The notes: generated by a model not told the origin, from the sequence alone. A DNA stretch of 64,000 bases from Lantana camara (GCA_037501455.1 CM074862.1:62651501-62715500); one strand, 5' to 3'. Shown: positions 20,272 to 34,091, counted from the first letter of the stretch. Numbers and translations: made by a program.

Positions 20272-23144
20272 TGTAGCACCCTTCACGTATGGATGCCACA
20301 CCCCCGCACTATAGCTTAGTCCACATACGAAATGGGTAATCCGTACATGAACCAAACTATAGCGAACGGGTGACAAAGAAAAAAAAACCAAGCTAGCTAG
20401 GCGGGAAGAACTTAAACGTGCGATGGAATTAAGCGGAAGCATAATAATTTTCAATATTAATTTCCAAGTATTCAAGTTATACTATCTTCTAACTCCATAT
20501 ATTAAAACATTATCATCTCCCAAACTACATAACATGTCCAAAAGTAATAGATACAATGCATGAACGTGTAGTGCTAGACTCGACTGAAAACAGAACAGGA
20601 CTCTGACTCCCGCCTAGCACGAACCTGCAAAACACTGAAAGGTTGAGGTGTCAGTCCAACACGGACTGAGCGAGGGGTATGAATAAATATTAGCGCAATT
20701 AACATGCAAGTTCTAATCTCGGGTAAGGTTTTTAATAAAGGAAACAATATAAGTTCAATATTAGAATAGATCTCGCCCGAGATTACAACTAATCCATTCA
20801 ACCAATACAAACGTTATCAATTCAATTCAATTCACTCAGTGGCCCGGCGAGTGAGGGCAATCTCCAACCTTGCTCCAATTAGTGAACAATACCATCTTTA
20901 GGTTTTATTTCAATAATTATCATACAATCATTAGTGCACACTTAGCATTTTCAATAACACCTTTTTCCTCCGGTGATGGTGGGATTGCAAGGCCCAACCA
21001 TCCATGAACGGTGTACGTCGGGAACATGACTCCCACGCACGGGATTTCTTCCTCCACCAAACCTCCTGGTGGATTCAGAGGTGATCCCAAAATTGGTGGG
21101 GATAGTGCAAGAGTTACCCGTCAGCCCTTGCTTCCCCGGTTGGCTCAATACACTACCCTCGGGCCCATGTGAACACGATATGCTTACTCGCCAAAACACG
21201 ATCAATCACGATAACACGATTATTCAATAGATCATGAAATCATTTGCAATCGGTAGAGATTTTGGGAAAGATATATATACATATATATATATACATTTTG
21301 GCTGAAAACATCACGTAGGGTTGTAAGGGTTCTATATATCTAGTAATTAAACCTCACCTGACGACCCAAAACAAACAAAAGAAACAGCTCACGGGGCCTG
21401 CTACTCGTCACCAGGAAGCTGGTCTGTGCAAGAAAGACAACTAACAGTGAGACACGACTCAAAATGTACCAATTAGGACGAACGGCGAAAATGCAACGAG
21501 ATGACGAGTATGATGGAATGTGCCATGAAAATATCTTGTTCTAGCATGTATTCTATCATATAATAGCAATTAGGGGTCAAAGAAATGATTGGAACAAAAT
21601 GTGACATTAATGCAGAAAATTTTCAAGATGCGCATGTTGTAATCAAATGAGCATAACTCTTTCATCGGAATGAATTTTAACGAACCGCAAAATTCCTAGA
21701 AAACTAGACAAACATATCATTACAACAATGCAAGGCTCACATCCTAGTTCATCCTGAGCAAATACCAGATTTCGTTTGAATATGACCCAAAGCAGACAAT
21801 TTCCTGCAGCGCTAGTAGTGAAAAATGATCGTCGTTCCCTTATCAAACGAAGTCGAAACGATCTAAAAATCGGTGGAAATACTTATAACATATCCAGAAA
21901 TACCCCCGTAAAACAGTTTTAAAAACTTCAACCATTTAGTCTCTCTGATCAAGCCAAAACAGAAATATGAAAACAGGGGACAGCAGGGAATGTTGCTATT
22001 TTTCTCGGGGTTCAAATCAATTCGGATTGACACCAATTTTTGCAGAGAACCTCTATAATATATCAAGATTATCCCCATAAAACAGTTTTCAAAAACTCCA
22101 ACTCAACTAGCCACAATTCGATTTTAAATTGGGTTAACGCAGATTCGCGACAGTTTGGCGGCACCAAATTAAAACAGCCATAACTCACAAACGAAAATAG
22201 ATATTGACGAGCCGTAAAAAGGAGAGTGTTCTACACTTCAAATACTTACTACAATAGAAAAACTAGAGCATTTGGAACAGGGGAGGGGCGTCGGGAAAAC
22301 AGGGGAAGCATAAACACATTCCAAATCTCACCAAAACTTCCACCAAATGCATTAAATCATGTAAGAAACATACTTATATAATTAAGGTACAACAAAAACT
22401 AACCTAAACACTTATTCGATGCTTTAATTCCCAAGAATCATCAAGAACAAGCTCACCCAAGTTCATGAATTTCTACTTCACAACTTCAAGAATTCTTGCA
22501 TAAATTCGAGTTAAAAGCTTAGGATCATGCTTCTAACAATTAAAACACAAGTTATTCAATCAAAACCATAACCCTAGCTTTATCTATTGATAGCAAGAAA
22601 TCACATATAAGCCCAAGTATACCTCAAACAAGAAAGAAGAAGGAAGGAGATGGTGATTGAGCTTCAAATATACAATTCTCTTGGAAAATTTTAGCTTCAA
22701 GATGATGATTCCCAATTTTATCTTTCTTCTTCCATGGCTGATCGAGAGAGAGATTTGGAGAGCAAGATGTATGTATGAATATGTCTTGTGTAGTATGAAT
22801 TAGAATATAATATAAATGAAGATATTAATGCTTCCCACTTTATGAGTCATCCTAATTAATTACACATAAATCCTCCCATTTTATTAGTTAAGCAATCAAG
22901 TACAAGTTAGAGAAGTTAAATAATCAAAGACCAAGCCCTCTTATGCAATTAATCCCATAGTTCAAGGAAATGATCAATTAAGAACATATAAGAACATTTA
23001 ATCACATTAATAAATAATTCACATAATTTCATGTTAACACTAATTCATGTAAATCTATATAAACATAATGCATATAATGTTATGAAAATTATAAAATACA
23101 TATAATATCACATAATGATTGAATGGAAAAATCGGGGCGTTACA
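20272..23144 (-). repeat. Array LTR 1 (leftmost)
   Basis: 2873 bp; on the minus strand starts TGTAACGCCCCGATT and ends GGGTGCTACA. Unique bases versus the other four LTRs at 21961 (A) and 22176 (A). Contains the donor-like site at 21357 (TCGTCAG/GTGAGG) and acceptor-like site at 20625 (TTTTGCAG/G), the TCAGTCC/GGACTGA hairpin at 20651-20669, the terminal stem TGTGGCATCC/GGGTGCTACA at 20272-20300, and two diverged ~190-bp-spaced copies of a segment with AAAACAGTTTT (about 21865-21945 and 22032-22108). Confidence 0.95.
20625..21357 (-). other. Putative LTR-borne intron (array LTR 1)
   Basis: 733 bp between CAG/GTGAGG and TTTTGCAG/G on the minus strand, the counterpart of 11970-12857. It recurs in all five array LTRs. 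Confidence 0.4.
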
Positions 23145-23462
23145 ATTCTCCCCCCTTTAAAAGGACCTGGTCCCCAGGTCCACTGTCGAGTTTTAAAATG
23201 ATGCATAGGCAATAAGAGAACCCCGTCTCTCAAACAAGTAATGAGAGAACCCCGTCTCTCACACACACGCCAAAACAACGATTCAAGAAAGCAAATTGTA
23301 GAAATATTCACGTATATGTCACATAAAGCAGGTGGCATCACGTTAATCACATAACTAACGCTTTTATACAACCAAAATTGCAACTAACAAGAATTAAATA
23401 CAATAGCAATAGAATTCATGATGCACGTGATATGCATGGTTAGGGGTACCGTTCACCGTTGA
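23145..23462 (-). other. Array unit 1: 3' noncoding region, hairpins and polypurine tract
   Basis: Between the gag stop and the LTR. It holds the CGGTGAACGGTAC motif (23445-23460), two hairpins with GAGAGA-CGGGGT-TCTCTC logic (23213-23233 and 23242-23261), the stem GGACCTGG/CCAGGTCC (23163-23181) and the polypurine tract (AAAGGGGGGAGAAT on the minus strand, 23145-23158). Pol is absent altogether. The three other units repeat this exactly. Confidence 0.85.
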
Positions 23463-24601
23463 TTATGCCATAATATAGTTGATACCTTCGGCTACCACAT
23501 TCGGATGAGCATTCATATTGTGCACCTCTCTCTCCAGAGCATATGCACGAGCCTGAACAAGTGGCCTCTGTCCCCCGGCAGACAACTCTCGTCGCTTCGG
23601 ACACGTGTCTACTAGGTGCTCATTGCTTCCACAGTGCAGACATAGATTCAAACGTTTCCTACAAGCCTCATAAGTATGTGTATCACGTCCGCAATAGGTG
23701 CAAAGAGGTTTTCCCGAAGATGATGTTGAAGTTGGTACACTTGGAGCTTTCGAGGCTGATCCTATTGATCGAGCCTTTTTCTGAGATCCTTCCTGAGGTG
23801 GCGAGGATTGATAAGAAATAGGCCTCTTTCCATTATTAGAATTTTGTCCGGAGTGAGGTACAGGCCTTCTCGCATTCACCGAGTCTTCAACTTTCAAAGC
23901 TTTCGTGGTGGCCTTGACCCAAGTACTCGTGTTAACTGCTTCCAAGGCTCTCTGTATGTCTGGTCGGAGTCCTTGTACGAACTGCATAGCTTTGTGAAAA
24001 TCATCACTCGCTATATTGGGTGCATAGCGAGACAATCTTTCATACTCGGATATGTACTCAGAAACGGACATTTCTCCTTGCTTTAGCTTAGTAAATTCCT
24101 TCAACCTCCGAGTCCGAGAAGATGGAGGGATAAACTTGTATTCTTGAACTCTCTCTCAAAAACCTCCCATGTAACCTGCTCCTCAGCGGCATCAAGGACA
24201 ATTTTGGTACTCTCCCACCATGAATACGCTTCTCCCTGAATGAGGGTAAGAGTGCACCGAGCCTTTTCCTGAGACTCACATGGAATAAGTTCCCATATAC
24301 GCTCAACTTCTTTAAGCCATTGCTCGGCTTGAATATCATTTCCCTTTAGGAATCTCGGTGGATGTTGATTCTGAAATTCCCTTAAAATAGCGGAGATAGG
24401 TGCATGTTGTTGTGGGGGAGGAGCTGGCGGCGCTGGAGGCACATAATCCCGTAACCTCTTATCTATGAGTTGCACCATGGAATTTAAGAAATCCTGGGGT
24501 TGAGCCGGAGGGGGTGGATGTGGAGGAACCCTAGGGGATCGATCACGGCGATGTCTCCTATGACCTGGAGAATGTTCACGGCGAGGATGGCCTCGAGGCA
24601 T
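23463..24601 (-). pseudogene. Array unit 1 gag, frameshifted
   Basis: Gypsy-type capsid protein. It starts at ATG 24601 (MPRGHPRREH), has a basic N-terminus and a proline-rich linker, then the Retrotrans_gag core (AEQWLKEVERIWELIP, GEAYSWWEST, TWEVFEREFKN). A likely one-base deletion near 24125-24145 shifts the frame and ends the first ORF at 24101. The second frame resumes at once with the conserved LKEFTKLKQGEMSVSEYISE and runs to 23463. It carries a CCHC knuckle, CLHCGSNEHLVDTC, after a second Cys-rich stretch (CTYCGRDTHTYEAC). It ends with TAA about where protease would begin. Programmed frameshifting is not excluded but a mutation is simpler. Confidence 0.9.
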
Positions 24602-24876
24602 CCTGAAATCAAGACACTAGATATGCATGTTGGATTAGTGGATGCAAATGATTACAATTAAGGTCAAAAGATGCAAATAAAACACATAACTCAATTAATT
24701 TAAATAAGTGCAAGTAATTCAAGTAGGTTCAATTAAGTTAAAGTGAGTTCAAAATGTTCAAATAAGATGCAAGACTCTCAAGTTATCAACTAATCCTATG
24801 CCGTACGACTTAGACTTGACACGACACGACACTAGAACTCCGGTTTTGCAACCTGGAGCTCTGATACCACTTAGGA
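24602..24876 (-). other. Array unit 1: leader and primer-binding site
   Basis: Noncoding leader between LTR 2 and gag. The primer-binding site TGGTATCAGAGC is at 24869-24858 on the minus strand, seven bases from the LTR. The rest is AT-rich without visible features. Confidence 0.85.
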
Positions 24877-27754
24877 TGTAGCACCCTTCACGTATGGATG
24901 CCACACCCCCGCACTATAGCTTAGTCCACATACGAAATGGGTAATCCGTACATGAACCAAACTATAGCGAACGGGTGACAAAGAAAAAAAAACCAAGCTA
25001 GCTAGGCGGGAAGAACTTAAACGTGCGATGGAATTAAGCGGAAGCATAATAATTTTCAATATTAATTTCCAAGTATTCAAGTTATACTATCTTCTAACTC
25101 CATATATTAAAACATTATCATCTCCCAAACTACATAACATGTCCAAAAGTAATAGATACAATGCATGAACGTGTAGTGCTAGACTCGACTGAAAACAGAA
25201 CAGGACTCTGACTCCCGCCTAGCACGAACCTGCAAAACACTGAAAGGTTGAGGTGTCAGTCCAACACGGACTGAGCGAGGGGTATGAATAAATATTAGCG
25301 CAATTAACATGCAAGTTCTAATCTCGGGTAAGGTTTTTAATAAAGGAAACAATATAAGTTCAATATTAGAATAGATCTCGCCCGAGATTACAACTAATCC
25401 ATTCAACCAATACAAACGTTATCAATTCAATTCAATTCAATTCACTCAGTGGCCCGGCGAGTGAGGGCAATCTCCAACCTTGCTCCAATTAGTGAACAAT
25501 ACCATCTTTAGGTTTTATTTCAATAATTATCATACAATCATTAGTGCACACTTAGCATTTTCAATAACACCTTTTTCCTCCGGTGATGGTGGGATTGCAA
25601 GGCCCAACCATCCATGAACGGTGTACGTCGGGAACATGACTCCCACGCACGGGATTTCTTCCTCCACCAAACCTCCTGGTGGATTCAGAGGTGATCCCAA
25701 AATTGGTGGGGATAGTGCAAGAGTTACCCGTCAGCCCTTGCTTCCCCGGTTGGCTCAATACACTACCCTCGGGCCCATGTGAACACGATATGCTTACTCG
25801 CCAAAACACGATCAATCACGATAACACGATTATTCAATAGATCATGAAATCATTTGCAATCGGTAGAGATTTTGGGAAAGATATATATACATATATATAT
25901 ATACATTTTGGCTGAAAACATCACGTAGGGTTGTAAGGGTTCTATATATCTAGTAATTAAACCTCACCTGACGACCCAAAACAAACAAAAGAAACAGCTC
26001 ACGGGGCCTGCTACTCGTCACCAGGAAGCTGGTCTGTGCAAGAAAGACAACTAACAGTGAGACACGACTCAAAATGTACCAATTAGGACGAACGGCGAAA
26101 ATGCAACGAGATGACGAGTATGATGGAATGTGCCATGAAAATATCTTGTTCTAGCATGTATTCTATCATATAATAGCAATTAGGGGTCAAAGAAATGATT
26201 GGAACAAAATGTGACATTAATGCAGAAAATTTTCAAGATGCGCATGTTGTAATCAAATGAGCATAACTCTTTCATCGGAATGAATTTTAACGAACCGCAA
26301 AATTCCTAGAAAACTAGACAAACATATCATTACAACAATGCAAGGCTCACATCCTAGTTCATCCTGAGCAAATACCAGATTTCGTTTGAATATGACCCAA
26401 AGCAGACAATTTCCTGCAGCGCTAGTAGTGAAAAATGATCGTCGTTCCCTTATCAAACGAAGTCGAAACGATCTAAAAATCGGTGGAAATACTTATAACA
26501 TATCCAGAAATACCCCCGTAAAACAGTTTTAAAAACTTCAACCATTTAGTCTCTCTGATCAAGCCAAAACCGAAATATGAAAACAGGGGACAGCAGGGAA
26601 TGTTGCTATTTTTCTCGGGGTTCAAATCAATTCGGATTGACACCAATTTTTGCAGAGAACCTCTATAATATATCAAGATTATCCCCATAAAACAGTTTTC
26701 AAAAACTCCAACTCAACTAGCCACAATTCGATTTTAAATTGGGTTAACGCAGATTCGCGACAGTTTGGCGGCACCAAATTAAAACGGCCATAACTCACAA
26801 ACGAAAATAGATATTGACGAGCCGTAAAAAGGAGAGTGTTCTACACTTCAAATACTTACTACAATAGAAAAACTAGAGCATTTGGAACAGGGGAGGGGCG
26901 TCGGGAAAACAGGGGAAGCATAAACACATTCCAAATCTCACCAAAACTTCCACCAAATGCATTAAATCATGTAAGAAACATACTTATATAATTAAGGTAC
27001 AACAAAAACTAACCTAAACACTTATTCGATGCTTTAATTCCCAAGAATCATCAAGAACAAGCTCACCCAAGTTCATGAATTTCTACTTCACAACTTCAAG
27101 AATTCTTGCATAAATTCGAGTTAAAAGCTTAGGATCATGCTTCTAACAATTAAAACACAAGTTATTCAATCAAAACCATAACCCTAGCTTTATCTATTGA
27201 TAGCAAGAAATCACATATAAGCCCAAGTATACCTCAAACAAGAAAGAAGAAGGAAGGAGATGGTGATTGAGCTTCAAATATACAATTCTCTTGGAAAATT
27301 TTAGCTTCAAGATGATGATTCCCAATTTTATCTTTCTTCTTCCATGGCTGATCGAGAGAGAGATTTGGAGAGCAAGATGTATGTATGAATATGTCTTGTG
27401 TAGTATGAATTAGAATATAATATAAATGAAGATATTAATGCTTCCCACTTTATGAGTCATCCTAATTAATTACACATAAATCCTCCCATTTTATTAGTTA
27501 AGCAATCAAGTACAAGTTAGAGAAGTTAAATAATCAAAGACCAAGCCCTCTTATGCAATTAATCCCATAGTTCAAGGAAATGATCAATTAAGAACATATA
27601 AGAACATTTAATCACATTAATAAATAATTCACATAATTTCATGTTAACGCTAATTCATGTAAATCTATATAAACATAATGCATATAATGTTATGAAAATT
27701 ATAAAATACATATAATATCACATAATGATTGAATGGAAAAATCGGGGCGTTACA
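24877..27754 (-). repeat. Array LTR 2
   Basis: 2878 bp. Five bases longer than the others because of one extra TTCAA unit near 25425-25440. It shares with LTR 1 the bases at the sites matching 21486 (C) and 21855 (G), but has the LTR 3-5 bases at the sites matching 21961 and 22176. Confidence 0.95.
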
Positions 27755-28072
27755 ATTCTCCCCCCTTTAAAAGGACCTGGTCCCCAGGTCCACTGTCGAG
27801 TTTTAAAATGATGCATAGGCAATAAGAGAACCCCGTCTCTCAAACAAGTAATGAGAGAACCCCGTCTCTCACACACACGCCAAAACAACGATTCAAGAAA
27901 GCAAATTGTAGAAATATTCACGTATATGTCACATAAAGCAGGTGGCATCACGTTAATCACATAACTAACGCTTTTATACAACCAAAATTGCAACTAACAA
28001 GAATTAAATACAATAGCAATAGAATTCATGATGCACGTGATATGCATGGTTAGGGGTACCGTTCACCGTTGA

Positions 28073-29211
28073 TTATGCCATAATATAGTTGATACCTTCG
28101 GCTACCACATTCGGATGAGCATTCATATTGTGCACCTCTCTCTCCAGAGCATATGCACGAGCCTGAACAAGTGGCCTCTGTCCCCCGGCAGACAACTCTC
28201 GTCGCTTCGGACACGTGTCTACTAGGTGCTCATTGCTTCCACAGTGCAGACATAGATTCAAACGTTTCCTACAAGCCTCATAAGTATGTGTATCACGTCC
28301 GCAATAGGTGCAAAGAGGTTTTCCCGAAGATGATGTTGAAGTTGGTACACTTGGAGCTTTCGAGGCTGATCCTATTGATCGAGCCTTTTTCTGAGATCCT
28401 TCCTGAGGTGGCGAGGATTGATAAGAAATAGGCCTCTTTCCATTATTAGAATTTTGTCCGGAGTGAGGTACAGGCCTTCTCGCATTCACCGAGTCTTCAA
28501 CTTTCAAAGCTTTCGTGGTGGCCTTGACCCAAGTACTCGTGTTAACTGCTTCCAAGGCTCTCTGTATGTCTGGTCGGAGTCCTTGTACGAACTGCATAGC
28601 TTTGTGAAAATCATCACTCGCTATATTGGGTGCATAGCGAGACAATCTTTCATACTCGGATATGTACTCAGAAACGGACATTTCTCCTTGCTTTAGCTTA
28701 GTAAATTCCTTCAACCTCCGAGTCCGAGAAGATGGAGGGATAAACTTGTATTCTTGAACTCTCTCTCAAAAACCTCCCATGTAACCTGCTCCTCAGCGGC
28801 ATCAAGGACAATTTTGGTACTCTCCCACCATGAATACGCTTCTCCCTGAATGAGGGTAAGAGTGCACCGAGCCTTTTCCTGAGACTCACATGGAATAAGT
28901 TCCCATATACGCTCAACTTCTTTAAGCCATTGCTCGGCTTGAATATCATTTCCCTTTAGGAATCTCGGTGGATGTTGATTCTGAAATTCCCTTAAAATAG
29001 CGGAGATAGGTGCATGTTGTTGTGGGGGAGGAGCTGGCGGCGCTGGAGGCACATAATCCCGTAACCTCTTATCTATGAGTTGCACCATGGAATTTAAGAA
29101 ATCCTGGGGTTGAGCCGGAGGGGGTGGATGTGGAGGAACCCTAGGGGATCGATCACGGCGATGTCTCCTATGACCTGGAGAATGTTCACGGCGAGGATGG
29201 CCTCGAGGCAT
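28073..29211 (-). pseudogene. Array unit 2 gag, frameshifted
   Basis: Both halves (29211-28711 and 28714-28073) translate identically to unit 1, including the same frameshift, so the lesion predates amplification. Interior 27755-29486 also repeats the leader, primer-binding site (29479-29468), hairpins and polypurine tract. Confidence 0.9.
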
Positions 29212-29486
29212 CCTGAAATCAAGACACTAGATATGCATGTTGGATTAGTGGATGCAAATGATTACAATTAAGGTCAAAAGATGCAAATAAAACACATAAC
29301 TCAATTAATTTAAATAAGTGCAAGTAATTCAAGTAGGTTCAATTAAGTTAAAGTGAGTTCAAAATGTTCAAATAAGATGCAAGACTCTCAAGTTATCAAC
29401 TAATCCTATGCCGTACGACTTAGACTTGACACGACACGACACTAGAACTCCGGTTTTGCAACCTGGAGCTCTGATACCACTTAGGA

Positions 29487-32359
29487 TGTAGCACCCTTCA
29501 CGTATGGATGCCACACCCCCGCACTATAGCTTAGTCCACATACGAAATGGGTAATCCGTACATGAACCAAACTATAGCGAACGGGTGACAAAGAAAAAAA
29601 AACCAAGCTAGCTAGGCGGGAAGAACTTAAACGTGCGATGGAATTAAGCGGAAGCATAATAATTTTCAATATTAATTTCCAAGTATTCAAGTTATACTAT
29701 CTTCTAACTCCATATATTAAAACATTATCATCTCCCAAACTACATAACATGTCCAAAAGTAATAGATACAATGCATGAACGTGTAGTGCTAGACTCGACT
29801 GAAAACAGAACAGGACTCTGACTCCCGCCTAGCACGAACCTGCAAAACACTGAAAGGTTGAGGTGTCAGTCCAACACGGACTGAGCGAGGGGTATGAATA
29901 AATATTAGCGCAATTAACATGCAAGTTCTAATCTCGGGTAAGGTTTTTAATAAAGGAAACAATATAAGTTCAATATTAGAATAGATCTCGCCCGAGATTA
30001 CAACTAATCCATTCAACCAATACAAACGTTATCAATTCAATTCAATTCACTCAGTGGCCCGGCGAGTGAGGGCAATCTCCAACCTTGCTCCAATTAGTGA
30101 ACAATACCATCTTTAGGTTTTATTTCAATAATTATCATACAATCATTAGTGCACACTTAGCATTTTCAATAACACCTTTTTCCTCCGGTGATGGTGGGAT
30201 TGCAAGGCCCAACCATCCATGAACGGTGTACGTCGGGAACATGACTCCCACGCACGGGATTTCTTCCTCCACCAAACCTCCTGGTGGATTCAGAGGTGAT
30301 CCCAAAATTGGTGGGGATAGTGCAAGAGTTACCCGTCAGCCCTTGCTTCCCCGGTTGGCTCAATACACTACCCTCGGGCCCATGTGAACACGATATGCTT
30401 ACTCGCCAAAACACGATCAATCACGATAACACGATTATTCAATAGATCATGAAATCATTTGCAATCGGTAGAGATTTTGGGAAAGATATATATACATATA
30501 TATATATACATTTTGGCTGAAAACATCACGTAGGGTTGTAAGGGTTCTATATATCTAGTAATTAAACCTCACCTGACGACCCAAAACAAACAAAAGAAAC
30601 AGCTCACGGGGCCTGCTACTCGTCACCAGGAAGCTGGTCTGTGCAAGAAAGACAACTAACAGTGAGACACGACTCAAAATGTACCAATTAGGACGAACGG
30701 TGAAAATGCAACGAGATGACGAGTATGATGGAATGTGCCATGAAAATATCTTGTTCTAGCATGTATTCTATCATATAATAGCAATTAGGGGTCAAAGAAA
30801 TGATTGGAACAAAATGTGACATTAATGCAGAAAATTTTCAAGATGCGCATGTTGTAATCAAATGAGCATAACTCTTTCATCGGAATGAATTTTAACGAAC
30901 CGCAAAATTCCTAGAAAACTAGACAAACATATCATTACAACAATGCAAGGCTCACATCCTAGTTCATCCTGAGCAAATACCAGATTTCGTTTGAATATGA
31001 CCCAAAGCAGACAATTTCCTGCAGCGCTAGTAGTGAAAAATGATCGTCGTTCCCTTATCAAACGAAGTCAAAACGATCTAAAAATCGGTGGAAATACTTA
31101 TAACATATCCAGAAATACCCCCGTAAAACAGTTTTAAAAACTTCAACCATTTAGTCTCTCTGATCAAGCCAAAACCGAAATATGAAAACAGGGGACAGCA
31201 GGGAATGTTGCTATTTTTCTCGGGGTTCAAATCAATTCGGATTGACACCAATTTTTGCAGAGAACCTCTATAATATATCAAGATTATCCCCATAAAACAG
31301 TTTTCAAAAACTCCAACTCAACTAGCCACAATTCGATTTTAAATTGGGTTAACGCAGATTCGCGACAGTTTGGCGGCACCAAATTAAAACGGCCATAACT
31401 CACAAACGAAAATAGATATTGACGAGCCGTAAAAAGGAGAGTGTTCTACACTTCAAATACTTACTACAATAGAAAAACTAGAGCATTTGGAACAGGGGAG
31501 GGGCGTCGGGAAAACAGGGGAAGCATAAACACATTCCAAATCTCACCAAAACTTCCACCAAATGCATTAAATCATGTAAGAAACATACTTATATAATTAA
31601 GGTACAACAAAAACTAACCTAAACACTTATTCGATGCTTTAATTCCCAAGAATCATCAAGAACAAGCTCACCCAAGTTCATGAATTTCTACTTCACAACT
31701 TCAAGAATTCTTGCATAAATTCGAGTTAAAAGCTTAGGATCATGCTTCTAACAATTAAAACACAAGTTATTCAATCAAAACCATAACCCTAGCTTTATCT
31801 ATTGATAGCAAGAAATCACATATAAGCCCAAGTATACCTCAAACAAGAAAGAAGAAGGAAGGAGATGGTGATTGAGCTTCAAATATACAATTCTCTTGGA
31901 AAATTTTAGCTTCAAGATGATGATTCCCAATTTTATCTTTCTTCTTCCATGGCTGATCGAGAGAGAGATTTGGAGAGCAAGATGTATGTATGAATATGTC
32001 TTGTGTAGTATGAATTAGAATATAATATAAATGAAGATATTAATGCTTCCCACTTTATGAGTCATCCTAATTAATTACACATAAATCCTCCCATTTTATT
32101 AGTTAAGCAATCAAGTACAAGTTAGAGAAGTTAAATAATCAAAGACCAAGCCCTCTTATGCAATTAATCCCATAGTTCAAGGAAATGATCAATTAAGAAC
32201 ATATAAGAACATTTAATCACATTAATAAATAATTCACATAATTTCATGTTAACGCTAATTCATGTAAATCTATATAAACATAATGCATATAATGTTATGA
32301 AAATTATAAAATACATATAATATCACATAATGATTGAATGGAAAAATCGGGGCGTTACA
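29487..32359 (-). repeat. Array LTR 3
   Basis: 2873 bp. Has the LTR 4-5 bases at the sites matching 21486 (T) and 21855 (A), but still the LTR 1-2 base (T) at the site matching 21832. Intermediate in the left-to-right series. Confidence 0.95.
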
Positions 32360-32677
32360 ATTCTCCCCCCTTTAAAAGGACCTGGTCCCCAGGTCCACTG
32401 TCGAGTTTTAAAATGATGCATAGGCAATAAGAGAACCCCGTCTCTCAAACAAGTAATGAGAGAACCCCGTCTCTCACACACACGCCAAAACAACGATTCA
32501 AGAAAGCAAATTGTAGAAATATTCACGTATATGTCACATAAAGCAGGTGGCATCACGTTAATCACATAACTAACGCTTTTATACAACCAAAATTGCAACT
32601 AACAAGAATTAAATACAATAGCAATAGAATTCATGATGCACGTGATATGCATGGTTAGGGGTACCGTTCACCGTTGA

Positions 32678-33816
32678 TTATGCCATAATATAGTTGATAC
32701 CTTCGGCTACCACATTCGGATGAGCATTCATATTGTGCACCTCTCTCTCCAGAGCATATGCACGAGCCTGAACAAGTGGCCTCTGTCCCCCGGCAGACAA
32801 CTCTCGTCGCTTCGGACACGTGTCTACTAGGTGCTCATTGCTTCCACAGTGCAGACATAGATTCAAACGTTTCCTACAAGCCTCATAAGTATGTGTATCA
32901 CGTCCGCAATAGGTGCAAAGAGGTTTTCCCGAAGATGATGTTGAAGTTGGTACACTTGGAGCTTTCGAGGCTGATCCTATTGATCGAGCCTTTTTCTGAG
33001 ATCCTTCCTGAGGTGGCGAGGATTGATAAGAAATAGGCCTCTTTCCATTATTAGAATTTTGTCCGGAGTGAGGTACAGGCCTTCTCGCATTCACCGAGTC
33101 TTCAACTTTCAAAGCTTTCGTGGTGGCCTTGACCCAAGTACTCGTGTTAACTGCTTCCAAGGCTCTCTGTATGTCTGGTCGGAGTCCTTGTACGAACTGC
33201 ATAGCTTTGTGAAAATCATCACTCGCTATATTGGGTGCATAGCGAGACAATCTTTCATACTCGGATATGTACTCAGAAACGGACATTTCTCCTTGCTTTA
33301 GCTTAGTAAATTCCTTCAACCTCCGAGTCCGAGAAGATGGAGGGATAAACTTGTATTCTTGAACTCTCTCTCAAAAACCTCCCATGTAACCTGCTCCTCA
33401 GCGGCATCAAGGACAATTTTGGTACTCTCCCACCATGAATACGCTTCTCCCTGAATGAGGGTAAGAGTGCACCGAGCCTTTTCCTGAGACTCACATGGAA
33501 TAAGTTCCCATATACGCTCAACTTCTTTAAGCCATTGCTCGGCTTGAATATCATTTCCCTTTAGGAATCTCGGTGGATGTTGATTCTGAAATTCCCTTAA
33601 AATAGCGGAGATAGGTGCATGTTGTTGTGGGGGAGGAGCTGGCGGCGCTGGAGGCACATAATCCCGTAACCTCTTATCTATGAGTTGCACCATGGAATTT
33701 AAGAAATCCTGGGGTTGAGCCGGAGGGGGTGGATGTGGAGGAACCCTAGGGGATCGATCACGGCGATGTCTCCTATGACCTGGAGAATGTTCACGGCGAG
33801 GATGGCCTCGAGGCAT
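32678..33816 (-). pseudogene. Array unit 3 gag, frameshifted
   Basis: Halves 33816-33316 and 33319-32678 translate identically to the other units, with the same frameshift. The interior spans 32360-34091. Confidence 0.9.
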
Positions 33817-34091
33817 CCTGAAATCAAGACACTAGATATGCATGTTGGATTAGTGGATGCAAATGATTACAATTAAGGTCAAAAGATGCAAATAAAACAC
33901 ATAACTCAATTAATTTAAATAAGTGCAAGTAATTCAAGTAGGTTCAATTAAGTTAAAGTGAGTTCAAAATGTTCAAATAAGATGCAAGACTCTCAAGTTA
34001 TCAACTAATCCTATGCCGTACGACTTAGACTTGACACGACACGACACTAGAACTCCGGTTTTGCAACCTGGAGCTCTGATACCACTTAGGA

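Noticed and set aside
23543..24086. 92-codon plus-strand ORFs repeated in each array unit
   Set aside because: Shadow frames antisense to gag; identical because the units are identical.
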